Below, in pieces: positions 18,268 to 27,000 of a DNA stretch of 64,000 bases (position 1 is its first letter; every line of letters begins with the position of its first letter). The DNA is taken from assembly GCA_963773605.1 (NCBI GenBank), contig CAVZBT010000012.1:1364001-1428000 (forward strand). The letters run 5' to 3'. The stretch is from CAVZBT01 sp963773605 (lineage in GTDB: Bacteria > Acidobacteriota > UBA6911). The position numbers and the translations under genes were made by a program. Below the pieces are notes generated by a model. That model worked only from the letters and a program-made list of their open reading frames with translations. It was not told the DNA's origin and made no database searches.

Positions 18268-19233
18268 GTGAAGATCCGGTTTCTTGTCGTTTCCGCTTTG
18301 CTGGCGGGCCTGTGCACTTGGGCCGGCACGCTGCGCCGCGGCCATGGATTCGCCAGCCAGCAACCAGCCCGGACGACCACACAGAACATCTGGTCCATAG
18401 GCATCTACACGGGCACGTCACCCTTCCAGCTCACGGCACCCGTGGGGGTCACGAACCCCGTGTTGACTCCCGCGGATGTCACAGACTGGCAGGTGAACAT
18501 AGTCGCCCATCCATTCATGGTGGTATCCGGCTCCAGGTACTATATGTTCTTCACCGCCAAGAACGATCTGGGCAAAGAGCAATCAGGGATCGGGTTGGCC
18601 GAGAGCAACGATGGTCTCAGATGGGAATACAAGCGGATAGTCTTGAAGGAACCGTTCGTGCTTTCGTACCCGTACGTGTTCAAGTGGCAGAACGACTACT
18701 ACATGATACCGGAGTCGTACACCGAGAAATTCGTCCGGCTGTACCGGGCCACATCATTCCCCAATGAATGGATACACGAACGAGACCTGCTCACCGGCGA
18801 CGTTTTCATCAGCGCCTCCGTCGTCCGACATGCCGGCCTTTGGTGGATGTTCGTGGGCGGCCTCGGGAATGACACGCTGCGCTTGTTTTTTGCGGAAGAT
18901 TTGAAAGGTAAGTGGATGGAGCACCCCCTCAGCCCGGTCATCGACAAAGACTTGAACACCGCACGACCGGGTGGGAGACCCATCGTCGTCGATGGAGTCC
19001 TCTACCGGATCGGCCAGGATTGCTACCCCACGTATGGCAACCAGGCGTTCGCATTCCGAGTTAGCGACATAAGCGCGACCACCTACAAGGAGCAGATGCT
19101 GGGTTCGCCGTTGGTTCGCGCCACATCGAAAGGCTGGAACGCCGATGCCATGCACCACGTGGACCTCCACCAGATTTCGAAAAACAAGTGGATCGCAGCC
19201 GTCGACGCCAAAGGAACCGTAAAAACCAAATAG
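18268..19233 (+). CDS. Exported five-bladed-propeller protein (GH43/GINT1-like)
   Basis: 321 residues from the GTG at 18268, which has GAGGAGGTG 5 bases upstream and starts a signal peptide (VKIRFLVVSALLAGLCTWAG). Upstream in-frame ATG at 18148 lacks signal character. The core (IGIYTGTSPFQL, NPVLTPADVTDWQVNIVAHPFMVV, YYMFFTAKND, GIGLAESNDGLRWEYK, WQNDYYMIPESY, GRPIVVDGVLYRIGQDC) matches glycosidase-like propellers found fused or related to glucosamine inositolphosphorylceramide transferase N-terminal domains. Substrate unknown. Confidence 0.65.
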   Translation: MKIRFLVVSALLAGLCTWAGTLRRGHGFASQQPARTTTQNIWSIGIYTGTSPFQLTAPVGVTNPVLTPADVTDWQVNIVAHPFMVVSGSRYYMFFTAKNDLGKEQSGIGLAESNDGLRWEYKRIVLKEPFVLSYPYVFKWQNDYYMIPESYTEKFVRLYRATSFPNEWIHERDLLTGDVFISASVVRHAGLWWMFVGGLGNDTLRLFFAEDLKGKWMEHPLSPVIDKDLNTARPGGRPIVVDGVLYRIGQDCYPTYGNQAFAFRVSDISATTYKEQMLGSPLVRATSKGWNADAMHHVDLHQISKNKWIAAVDAKGTVKTK

Positions 19234-19495
19234 CAGGTGTGACCAGGTTCCGCAGCTCAGGCGTGCGCCTCGTCCGCAGCACCCTTGGCGCAGGAAGCAG
19301 GAAGATGGAAGGGGTAGATGGCCGGCTTCTGGCTTCCGCTTCCGGCCGCCGGTTCCGTAGCGCCTTAATTGAGAAATACAGGGCCAAAAATCCCAAATAG
19401 AGGGTGGTCTTAGGGTCCAGATTCATGAGAAACCGTTGACACGCCGTCACTTCCCCAGGTCCGTCCCCACAGGATGTGGTAGACTCTGCACCTTA

Positions 19496-19960
19496 ATGAG
19501 AGCGCCAGGTTTTCCACGACAATCGGTCACCCCGGATTGTCTCCACATTCGCAGGGCCTGCCCCGGGGATCACCCTGCCATTCTGGCGCTGGTGGGGTCT
19601 GTGGAGCTGGCCTACCCCGCCATGGACCTCTCCTGTTTCTGGGTGGCCGAGTCCGATGGCGTGCTCGTCGCCGCGGCGGAGCTCAAGGAGCTCGACACCT
19701 GCTCGCTGCTCAGCTGCGTCGGAGTCCGCGAGGGCCTTCGGGGCCGCGGGATCGGGCAGGCGCTGGTCGACCGGGTTGCCCGCACGTCCAGCTACCCGGT
19801 CTACCTCTTCACCCTTGTCCCGGGATTCTTCAGGAAGGCAGGGTTTTGCGACGCGAAGTCGTTACCTCCCGATCTCCCGCCACGCTCGATCTATGACTGC
19901 TCAAAGTGCCCGAACCCCGCGTTGTGCGTCTGCCTGGTGAGGCCCCGTGATGGTTCCTGA
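19496..19960 (+). CDS. GNAT-family N-acetyltransferase
   Basis: 154 residues from the ATG at 19496. The acetyl-CoA loop is VREGLRGRGIGQALVDRV (motif A, R/Q-x-x-G-x-G/A), followed by FTLVPGFFRKAGFCDAKSLPPDL and a CSKCPNPALCVCL C-terminus. The LPPDLPPRSIYDCSKC tail is shared with ArgA-like acetyltransferases, suggesting an amino-acid substrate. It overlaps the next gene by about 11 bases. Confidence 0.8.
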   Translation: MRAPGFPRQSVTPDCLHIRRACPGDHPAILALVGSVELAYPAMDLSCFWVAESDGVLVAAAELKELDTCSLLSCVGVREGLRGRGIGQALVDRVARTSSYPVYLFTLVPGFFRKAGFCDAKSLPPDLPPRSIYDCSKCPNPALCVCLVRPRDGS

Positions 19961-20849
19961 GTTTCCGGATCTGAGGCCTCTGTCGCTCGACGACCATGCG
20001 ATGCTTGTGGAGCGTCTGGGCCGGGTGGCTCCTGCGATATGCGACCTGACTCCCGCAAACCTGTTCATCTGGCGCGGCTGCGAGAGGTCATCGCTCACCA
20101 GGATTGGCGACAGCCTGTGCATCCTGGTGGAACCGCATGCGGAGCCGGCCTATTTTCTCGAGCCGGTCGGCGGCAACGGGCGTGTGGATGCCGTGCAGAC
20201 TTGCCTTACCCGCGTCGACCGAATTTCCCGGGCCCGCAGGACGCTGGTCGAGCGCCTCTCCCCCCAGGAGTTCGACGTGCGCCCGCTGCGCGATCACTTC
20301 GACTACATCTACCAGACGCATGTGCTGGCCGAACTGAAGGGCAGGAAGTTCGACGGGAAGCGTAACCAGATCCGACGGTTTATCAACAGCTTTCCGGACT
20401 ACGAATTTCGCCCGCTCGACCGCACCCGGTTTAGCAGCGCGGTGAGGTTGTTCGGCAAGTGGACTGAGCGGCGGGAGCGCGCGATCGCACCTTCTCCGCT
20501 TCCCCACAGCCGCGACTGCCAGGGCCGCGCGCTGGAAAGGGCTTTCCAGGATTTTGAGCGTCTCGGGTTGGTGGGAGGAGCCCTGATCGTCCGCGGCGAA
20601 CTCCAGGGGTTCATCATCGCCAGCACCGGTCAAGCCGGGAACGCCGTAGTGCATTTCCAGTACGCCAATACTGAGATTGCCGGCATTTATCAGGCACTTC
20701 TCAGGGAGGCGTGTCGCCACATCTTCGCCGGCTGCGCGTATGTCAATCTCGAGGAGGATCTCGGTGTGCCCGGGCTGCGCAAGACGAAACTCTCGTACCA
20801 GCCACTGCGGCTCGAAGAGAAATACGAGGTACGTCGCAGGGTAGAGTAG
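19950..20849 (+). CDS. DUF2156/LPG-synthase-C-like protein
   Basis: 299 residues from the ATG at 19950 (a GTG lies one codon earlier). The fold is the double-GNAT of phosphatidylglycerol lysyltransferase C-terminal domains: DVRPLRDHFDYIYQTHVLAELKGRKFDGKRNQIRRFINSFPDYEFRPL, and later ALIVRGELQGFIIAS, AYVNLEEDLGVPGLRKTKLSYQPLRLEEKYEV. Members of this family aminoacylate or otherwise modify lipids or unknown acceptors. Overlap with the GNAT gene indicates a two-gene operon. Confidence 0.75.
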   Translation: MVPEFPDLRPLSLDDHAMLVERLGRVAPAICDLTPANLFIWRGCERSSLTRIGDSLCILVEPHAEPAYFLEPVGGNGRVDAVQTCLTRVDRISRARRTLVERLSPQEFDVRPLRDHFDYIYQTHVLAELKGRKFDGKRNQIRRFINSFPDYEFRPLDRTRFSSAVRLFGKWTERRERAIAPSPLPHSRDCQGRALERAFQDFERLGLVGGALIVRGELQGFIIASTGQAGNAVVHFQYANTEIAGIYQALLREACRHIFAGCAYVNLEEDLGVPGLRKTKLSYQPLRLEEKYEVRRRVE

Positions 20850-21035
20850 CAGGCAGGGGCAAAGCGGGCGCGAAATCTCCTCCGAGCGAGACGGTGCGAC
20901 TGCACCGCGGTCAAGCCATGGGGCCCTGCCCCCAGGCGGTCGCTCTGTGACAGGACGGGCCGCACACGCGGCATACCGCCGGCCCTGGTGGTCAGGGCAT
21001 CGTTTCGATCTGTCGGTGATGTGCCAGGAGAGGAC

Positions 21036-21686
21036 ATGCCGCATCAACGGCTTCGATCTCGAGTTTGGGAAGCATACTCCCTCACTCGGAATCTGCATTT
21101 GTACGTAGGTCTGTTCCTGAGCCCGTTTGTTCTTCTGTTCGCCGTGAGCGTGGTTCTGCTGAACCACCCGGGCATCCCCCTGGGCGCACCCATCGCACGC
21201 GAGACCAAGACCGGGCACGTTGATCTGCCGCCGGGAATCGAGAAGCTCGAAGGGATGGATCGGGCCCGGCAAGTCCGGCACACACTCCGGCAAACCGGCA
21301 TCTCGGGCGAAATCGGGTTTATAGGCTATTCCGCCCGGGACGGGATACTCACGGTCCCCGTCTCAAAGCCCGGGTATGAAGCCACCGTGGAGATAGCCCT
21401 GAGCACCGGCCTGGCCTCGATCACGGAGCGCAGGACCGGTTTTTGGGATGCGCTTATCTATCTTCACAAAATGCCAGGGCCACACCTGGCCAACATTCGC
21501 GGCAACTGGCCCGTGGTGCGGGCGTGGCGTTGGATGGCTGACGGGACGGCCTGGCTGCTGATCTTCCTCTCGGTGAGCGGAACATATCTGTGGGCGGTTT
21601 TTCGGTCGGAGCGATCTGTCGGTGTGCTGCTCATCGTCGCCGGAGCACTCTCTCTGTTCGGGGCCTTATATGCCATCTGCAGTTGA
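21036..21686 (+). CDS. PepSY-associated membrane protein, first of a pair
   Basis: 216 residues from the ATG at 21036, preceded by AGGAGAGG. Membrane segments lie at about residues 18-40 (LHLYVGLFLSPFVLLFAVSVVLLNHPG) and two near the C-terminus (TAWLLIFLSVSGTYLWAVF, VGVLLIVAGALSLFGALYAI). The LNHPG ending of helix 1 and the LHKMPGP...WPVVRAWRWMADG segment are the PepSY-TM pattern. Related proteins act with siderophore or metal-reduction uptake, but no receptor gene is next to it. Confidence 0.7.
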   Translation: MPHQRLRSRVWEAYSLTRNLHLYVGLFLSPFVLLFAVSVVLLNHPGIPLGAPIARETKTGHVDLPPGIEKLEGMDRARQVRHTLRQTGISGEIGFIGYSARDGILTVPVSKPGYEATVEIALSTGLASITERRTGFWDALIYLHKMPGPHLANIRGNWPVVRAWRWMADGTAWLLIFLSVSGTYLWAVFRSERSVGVLLIVAGALSLFGALYAICS

Positions 21687-22290
21687 GACCTGGAGCCGCA
21701 GGCTGCACATTTACCTCGGACTCTATTTCCTGTTCTTCACCTGGCTCTTCTGCCTTTCCGGCGTTGTCCTGAACCACCCCAAATGGCGCATAGCCGGGTT
21801 CTGGAACGAACGAAGGCAGACCTCCACCGAGTTCCAGGTATCGCGCCCCGCCGCCGACACGGACTTCCTGGTGGCGAGAAATCTCATGAGGCAGTTGCGC
21901 ATCCGCGGGGAGATTTCTGGAGCGATCACTCGTGATACAGCGGGAGTCTTCGGCTTCCGGGTGGTCAGGCCGGGGGACATTTACGACATCAAGGCCGACT
22001 TTAACAAGGGAGTGGCAGCGGTCAACCGGATACAGGTCAACGGGTGGGGAGCCCTGAACATGCTTCATTCCTTCACCGGGGTGCGGAGGACGGATACGGC
22101 CTTGCACCAGAACTGGTGGGCGACCGGGCTGTGGAGGTGTTCGATGGACGCGCTCTCGCTCGGCCTCGTGTTCATGGTCTTGAGCGGAGTCTATATGTGG
22201 TACCACGGGGCTCGGCAACGACGCAGCGGGGCGCTCGCACTCGCTCTCGGCATCCTTGCACTCGCCGGCTTCGTGGCGGGCATCTTTTAG
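21670..22290 (+). CDS. PepSY-associated membrane protein, second of a pair
   Basis: 206 residues starting at the ATG at 21670, overlapping the previous gene by 17 bases. Its layout repeats the partner: helix 1 ends SGVVLNHPKW, then an outer domain, LNMLHSFTGV and C-terminal helices (LGLVFMVLSGVYMWY, ALALALGILALAGFVAGIF). The pair probably forms one heteromeric membrane complex. The two proteins look like products of an old tandem duplication. Confidence 0.7.
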   Translation: MPSAVETWSRRLHIYLGLYFLFFTWLFCLSGVVLNHPKWRIAGFWNERRQTSTEFQVSRPAADTDFLVARNLMRQLRIRGEISGAITRDTAGVFGFRVVRPGDIYDIKADFNKGVAAVNRIQVNGWGALNMLHSFTGVRRTDTALHQNWWATGLWRCSMDALSLGLVFMVLSGVYMWYHGARQRRSGALALALGILALAGFVAGIF

Positions 22291-22372
22291 CGCGCCGGTT
22301 GCGTCCGGAGCAAGAGACCGAAGCATCGAGCGGGCGCGGGCTTCAGTCCGCCCGCGCCAAGAATTCCGATGA

Positions 22373-22690
22373 CGTCGAATTTCGGACGAGGGTATATACG
22401 TTTGGACCGCCTTGTACCCGGTTTTTGTGCGCGGCGAAGCGTATCTGGCCGCGCACCGGAACAGCGATGCCGCCGCTGAATTTCTCAAGATACTCGACCA
22501 CCGCGGTATCGTGTTCAACGAACCCATCGGCGCCCTCGCACGTCTCGGCCTCGCCCGCGCCTATGGGTTGCAGGGAGACGCCGCGAAGGCCCGCGCCGCG
22601 TATCAGGATTTCTTCACGCTCCGGAAGAATGCCGAGCCTGATATTCCTGTCCTCATCGCTGCAAAGTCCGAGTACGCGAAGCTGAAATAG
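22373..22690 (+). pseudogene. C-terminal TPR remnant of a Ser/Thr-kinase-type protein
   Basis: An open frame following an in-frame TGA at 22370 encodes about 105 residues, beginning around YVWTALYPVFVRGEAYLAA and ending AKSEYAKLK at 22690. The text (AAEFLKILDHRGIVFNEPIGALARLGLARAYGLQGDAAKARAAYQDF) is the typical last TPR block of long acidobacterial kinase/TPR proteins. No kinase or earlier TPR is found upstream, so only the tail of a deleted gene remains. Confidence 0.6.
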
Positions 22691-22729
22691 CCGAAATGCA
22701 ATTGACGTTCATCACCGCACCCAAAGCGT

Positions 22730-23425
22730 CTATTTGTTCCGGAGCATCTGCAGGGCCTTGGCCATCCCCGGGTCTCGTCCGGCCGCCACATCTTCATCGG
22801 CGAATACCGGCACGGCGATGTCGGGTGTGATGCCTATCCCATCGAATGTGCTCCGCTCCGGAGTTCGAAACACTTCGTTTGGAAGTCCGAAGCGCCACCC
22901 GTTGGGAAGCCGCCGGACCAGCACATCGGAGAACACGCCCTGCGTGTACTCGCCGACGCGAGTGACATGCGGGGTTCGGCCCATCAGAGCCTGGGTGAAG
23001 GTTTCGCCCGCACTGATCGTGAGGGGACCGATGAGCTCGACTGTCGGCCCACGAAACCCTGGCCGCGGGCTCGGGCGCACCCAACTCGGGTCGCCCGGCG
23101 TCCACTTGTTTCGGTCGACGGGATCGGCCCGTGCCTCTTTCGCATAGGCCAGGTACTCGCTGTTCGCGAGGCGGGACGCGATTGCGAGGCCGTACGGATC
23201 GGCACCGCCGAAGTTGATCCGCACATCTATCACGAGCCCCGGAGCGTGACATCGGAGAAGATCTCATCCAGCGCCTTCTCAAGGGCGTCCAGGCCCGCCG
23301 CAAAACCACCTCCCTTGGAATATCCGGAGAACGACAGGATCCGCAGATACCCAGTCGCATCGTCGAGATGGCCGTACAGAATCTGATCGTTGCACCATTT
23401 GCGCAGCGTGATCCGCGCACAGAAT
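22730..23425 (-). pseudogene. S41-family peptidase remnant, frameshifted
   Basis: Reading from 23425 downward, one frame gives RFCARITLRKWCNDQILYG and LRILSFSGYSKGGGFAAGL, then a frame change near 23235 leads to IDVRINFGGADPYGLAIASRLA and a clean frame to 22730. The later part holds the tail-specific protease core GPLTISAGETFTQALMG (catalytic Ser in ISAGE). The N-terminal part of the enzyme is missing upstream. Truncation plus frameshift marks it as non-functional unless the shift is an assembly error. Confidence 0.65.
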
Positions 23426-23660
23426 CGTTAAGGATAGTACAGCTGAGATTCTTAGTCAGCTGCGTGGGTAGATCTGAGGGTGGCATCGCTTGACCCACCT
23501 GCTCCATTGGAGGGATTCCATGTGACCCGGAGTTTCTTTCGCATACCGCAGCCTAAGCCGCGACCAATGAGGCAAAAGAGAGGCAGACACGGTAAACTTC
23601 TTGCAGATAGCGAAGACGTGACAGATAGACGGAAGCAATCCCCCAGCCGGAGAGGTTTCC

Positions 23661-25529
23661 ATGAGATATCAGAAAACCCTGCCGTGGTACGTTGCACTTC
23701 TCCTCGCGCTGCCCGCCCTGGCGCCCGCGCCTGTGCGTCCTCAGCAGCACCAGACCGACGAGCGGTTCCTCATCTCCGACATAATGATTCCCATGCGGGA
23801 CGGAGTGCGCTTGCACACCAGGATCTTCACCCCGAAGGATCAAAGCGGCCCACTGCCGATCATCATGAAACGCACGCCCTACGGAGTGGCGGGCTCCGCA
23901 GGCGACTTCACCACATACCTCAAGTCACTGGCGAATGATGGCTATATCTTCGCATTCCAGGATATTCGCGGCAAATACGGCTCTGAAGGGGCCTTCGTCA
24001 TGCAGAGGCCGGCCCGCGCGCCAGGCGACACGTCCGCGTTGGATGAGGGCACCGATACCTATGACACCATCGAATGGATGCTGCGCAACGTCCCCCGCAA
24101 CAACGGCCGCGTGGGCATGCTCGGTGTCTCTTACGACGGTTGGACGACGATCATGGGTGCCCTCGAACCCCATCCGGCTCTCAAGGCGATCTCGCCGCAG
24201 GCTTCCCCTGCAGACATGTGGCTGGGCGACGATTTCCATCACAACGGCGCCTTCCGCCTCAGTTATGCTTTCGAGTACGCCGCAATGATGGAGAGCGGGA
24301 AGGACGTGCAGCAGTTTGCCTTCGATCGTTATGACACTTTTGACTGGTACCTGTCGCTCGGGCCCCTCGCCAATGTCAATGCGCTGCACCTGCACGGCAA
24401 AATCCCGACGTGGAACGACTACGTGACACACCCCGACTACGACGAATTCTGGAAGCACCAGACAGTGATCCCCCACCTTCGTGCTGTCAGGGTGCCGACG
24501 CTCAATGTAGCGGGATGGTGGGATCAGGAAGATTTCTACGGCCCGATCCGGATTTACGATGCGCTCGAACAGAGCGACACGGCTCACCTCAATTACCTCG
24601 TTGTGGGGCCTTGGAACCACGGCGGCTGGTCCCGGAGCATGGGGGACCGTTTGGGACCTATCACCTTTGACAGCTCGACTTCGAAGTACTTCCGGGATCA
24701 GATACAGGCACCCTGGTTCGCTCACTTCCTGAAGGACAAGGGCCGGCTCGACTTTCCGGAAGCGATGACTTTCGAATCCGGATCAAACCGGTGGCAGCGC
24801 TGGGATGCGTGGCCGCCCCGGGGAAATACCGAGGAGCTGAAGTTGTATTTTGCGTCGCGCAACGCGATCACCTTCGACCCGCCGACCTCTGCGGATGAGG
24901 CTGCTTTCGACAGTTACGTTTCGAACCCGGACTTCCCAGTCCCATACCGCCATCGTCCGATCCAGGCCACCTATTTCCCCGGCGGATCCAAGTGGTCCAC
25001 CTGGCTGCTGGAGGATCAGCGCTTCGTGAGCAACCGGCCGGACGTCTTGAGTTGGGAGACGCCGCCGCTCGAAACGAACCTGACCATTGCGGGCGAGGTC
25101 GTAGCCCGTCTTTTCGCGGCCACCACAGGCACCGACGCCGACTGGATCGTCAAGCTCATCGACGTGTATCCCGAGCGCTACCCGGAAAACTGGGATATGG
25201 CCGGCTACCAGCTCATGGTGTCGAGCGAGGTGTTTAGAGGGCGTTACCGTCGGAGCTTCGAGAAGCCGGAGCCGATCTCGCCGAACACTGTCCTGGAGTA
25301 TTCCTTGAGTCTGCACACACAGAACTACGCCTTCCTCAAGGGCCACCGCGTGATGGTGCAAGTGCAGAGCACATGGTTCCCGATCATCGACCGCAACCCT
25401 CAGACATTTGTGCGGAGTGTTTTCGAGGCCAGGGCCGAGGATTTCCGCCCAGCAACCCACCGGATCTACCGGTCAGCGCGCTATCCGTCTCATGTCTCGA
25501 TTCCGAAAGTCGTCAAGACGGCTTCGTGA
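23661..25529 (+). CDS. CocE/NonD-family (X-Pro dipeptidyl-peptidase S15-like) exported hydrolase
   Basis: 622 residues with a signal peptide (MRYQKTLPWYVALLLALPALAPA). The alpha/beta-hydrolase domain has the nucleophile elbow GVSYDG (serine), the acid in AGWWDQEDFYGP and the histidine in VGPWNHGGWSRS. A C-terminal jelly-roll domain (from about residue 430) is typical of the XPP_C region. Close relatives are annotated as glutaryl-7-ACA acylase or cocaine esterase type enzymes; the natural substrate is unknown. Confidence 0.88.
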   Translation: MRYQKTLPWYVALLLALPALAPAPVRPQQHQTDERFLISDIMIPMRDGVRLHTRIFTPKDQSGPLPIIMKRTPYGVAGSAGDFTTYLKSLANDGYIFAFQDIRGKYGSEGAFVMQRPARAPGDTSALDEGTDTYDTIEWMLRNVPRNNGRVGMLGVSYDGWTTIMGALEPHPALKAISPQASPADMWLGDDFHHNGAFRLSYAFEYAAMMESGKDVQQFAFDRYDTFDWYLSLGPLANVNALHLHGKIPTWNDYVTHPDYDEFWKHQTVIPHLRAVRVPTLNVAGWWDQEDFYGPIRIYDALEQSDTAHLNYLVVGPWNHGGWSRSMGDRLGPITFDSSTSKYFRDQIQAPWFAHFLKDKGRLDFPEAMTFESGSNRWQRWDAWPPRGNTEELKLYFASRNAITFDPPTSADEAAFDSYVSNPDFPVPYRHRPIQATYFPGGSKWSTWLLEDQRFVSNRPDVLSWETPPLETNLTIAGEVVARLFAATTGTDADWIVKLIDVYPERYPENWDMAGYQLMVSSEVFRGRYRRSFEKPEPISPNTVLEYSLSLHTQNYAFLKGHRVMVQVQSTWFPIIDRNPQTFVRSVFEARAEDFRPATHRIYRSARYPSHVSIPKVVKTAS

Positions 25530-25800
25530 GACGAACGGGTGCCCCCGGCCAACCGGAAGCCAGCCCACGTTTCCCAGATCGGGACTCGAACTGAGTCGCT
25601 GTCCCGGCAGATGCTGAGCTTGCCCATCCCAACACGGTAGTGCAACAGGGGTAGGTGAGCTAAATTAAAACCCACAGCTCGGAAGTCGGGAGGCCCCATA
25701 GCCAGGCTCCAATCAGAAATTTGCGGCTTACTTGGACCTCTCCACCAAACAGTGGCATGTCGTTTGACTGTCGCCCGGTCAGCAGATCAGTCTTTGCTGC
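25530..25800. other. Intergenic region without supported gene
   Basis: About 270 bases. A GGACTCGAACTGAGTCG word near 25580 recalls a tRNA T-arm in reverse, but no cloverleaf can be formed. Nothing else stands out. Confidence 0.3.
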
Positions 25801-26289
25801 CTATTCCGCGGCACCTTTCGCCATCCAGCGCACGATGTCGGAGCGGCTGACAATTCCCACCAGCCGTCCGTTTTCCACGACCGGGATCGGGTTAGCCTGT
25901 CGTCCCACCATCAATTCGGCCAAATCCTCAATGCTGGCGTCCGCCATGATGGTCAGGGCCTTCTCTGACATGATTTCGCGGGCTGTGAGGCCAAGCATGT
26001 GACGCAGCCGCTCCTTGATGTGGGCTGGAGTTTCGAGATAGATCGTGGCGTTCAACAGGGTGAAGTAGGCGGGCAGCTTGAAGCGGGTGTTTCGGACGAC
26101 CATGTCCAGCTCCGTAACGACGCCGAGCACGCTGTCCTGTTCGTCGACTACCGGCACGCCGCTGATCCGGTGTTGAGACATGAGGAGGGCGATGTCACTT
26201 ACGCTCGTGCCTGGCCTCACCTTGACTATGTCGCGGGTCATGATGTCGCGCACGTAGTATTCCGCGGGTTCAGGGGTGATCGGCTCCAT
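25801..26289 (-). CDS. Two-CBS-domain protein
   Basis: 162 residues. GGAGG lies 7 bases before the ATG at 26289, which decides the start over longer frames. Two CBS domains in tandem: VRDIMTRDIVKVRPGTSVSDIALLMSQHRISGVPVVDE...VLGVVTELD (about 14-70) and AREIMSEKALTIMADASIEDLAELMVGRQANPIPVVE...LVGIVSRSDIVRW (about 98-155). Such pairs bind adenine nucleotides as energy sensors, here with no fused effector. Confidence 0.88.
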   Translation of the reverse strand: MEPITPEPAEYYVRDIMTRDIVKVRPGTSVSDIALLMSQHRISGVPVVDEQDSVLGVVTELDMVVRNTRFKLPAYFTLLNATIYLETPAHIKERLRHMLGLTAREIMSEKALTIMADASIEDLAELMVGRQANPIPVVENGRLVGIVSRSDIVRWMAKGAAE

Positions 26290-26558
26290 TGTTGGCCTCC
26301 GCAACAGATTGATGTCTAAGCGCTTTCGAATGGATATTAGCAGGGAAGCCTGCTCCGTGTAATCAACGGAACCGTGTTCCTCAACTCCCGGATCCCCGTT
26401 CGAGCGAAGAGACCCGCGCGGCACAGGGGTTCAGGGCCACTTGTTCGGATGGCCGACTCACACGCAGGCGATCGAGAGTATCGGTGCCATAGCTCTGCAA
26501 AACACAGTTCGAGGACGTGGGCGTCCGGCTGGATCCGCCTTCACAAGGCCATTCTGGA

Positions 26559-26566
26559 CTAGCTAG
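26559..26566. repeat. 8 bp target-site repeat, first of three
   Basis: CTAGCTAG directly outside the left end of IS copy 1. The same 8-mer is found at the copy 1/copy 2 junction and beyond the right end of copy 3. Confidence 0.6.
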
Positions 26567-26626
26567 TTTCTGTCGCGAAACTCGCAACTGACTGATTTTA
26601 CTTCTGTTGAACAAATGTCCTTGACT

Positions 26627-26652
26627 GTATATGTGCTCTGTGGCACATATAC
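26627..26652 (+). promoter_or_regulatory. Inverted repeat just upstream of the first IS ORF
   Basis: GTATATGTG (26627-26635), an 8-base loop, and CACATATAC (26644-26652) form a 9 bp hairpin ending 3 bases before the ATG at 26656. A TTGACT box overlaps its left edge. It could be an operator or a hairpin that limits translation from read-through transcripts. Identical sequence occurs in copy 2 at 28673-28698. Confidence 0.45.
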
Positions 26653-26655
26653 GGC

Positions 26656-27000
26656 ATGCCAACTAAAAGAGAATTTCCCGCAGATGTCGCGCATTGGTTC
26701 CAGGAACAGGCCGCTGCTCTCTGGCCGGCAGCACTGGGATCGCTCAGCCTCCGCCGGACGCGGTGCATCCGCGAACATTGCCCGGCGTGCAGTAAAGGTG
26801 AACAGCACTCCAGTCATGTGCTCTATGGCCGCATCAAGGGCCAGCGCTTCTCCCTTTACATTCCCGATGAGCTGGTGCCTGAGGTGAACCGGTGCCTTGA
26901 TAATGGCCGGGCTCTGCAGGACCTGCTCTACCAGACTGCATTGAGGTATGCCAATGCCCTGAAGCATGAGAGGACAATTCGTCAAAAGGCTAAACCATGA
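26656..27000 (+). CDS. DUF6788-like accessory protein of the ISNCY-like element, copy 1
   Basis: 114 residues. The core LGSLSLRRTRCIREHCPACSKGEQHSSHVLYGRIKGQRFSLYIPDELVPEVNRCLDN has the Cys-x4-Cys-x2-Cys arrangement of DUF6788 proteins, which are common beside transposases. Its stop overlaps the transposase start (ATGA at 26997), so the two are co-translated. Function in transposition is unknown; the cysteines suggest zinc-dependent nucleic-acid binding. Confidence 0.6.
   Translation: MPTKREFPADVAHWFQEQAAALWPAALGSLSLRRTRCIREHCPACSKGEQHSSHVLYGRIKGQRFSLYIPDELVPEVNRCLDNGRALQDLLYQTALRYANALKHERTIRQKAKP

Noticed and set aside
20850..21035. Riboswitch ahead of the PepSY pair
   Set aside because: Several GC-rich hairpins exist, but no conserved cobalamin or other riboswitch core could be aligned.
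20088..21293. 401-codon minus-strand open frame
   Set aside because: Antisense to the DUF2156 and PepSY genes, both of which have clear domain content; no recognisable fold.
25560..25640. Possible minus-strand tRNA
   Set aside because: GTTCGAGTCC resembles a T-arm, but the five-base T stem does not pair and no acceptor or anticodon arm can be placed.
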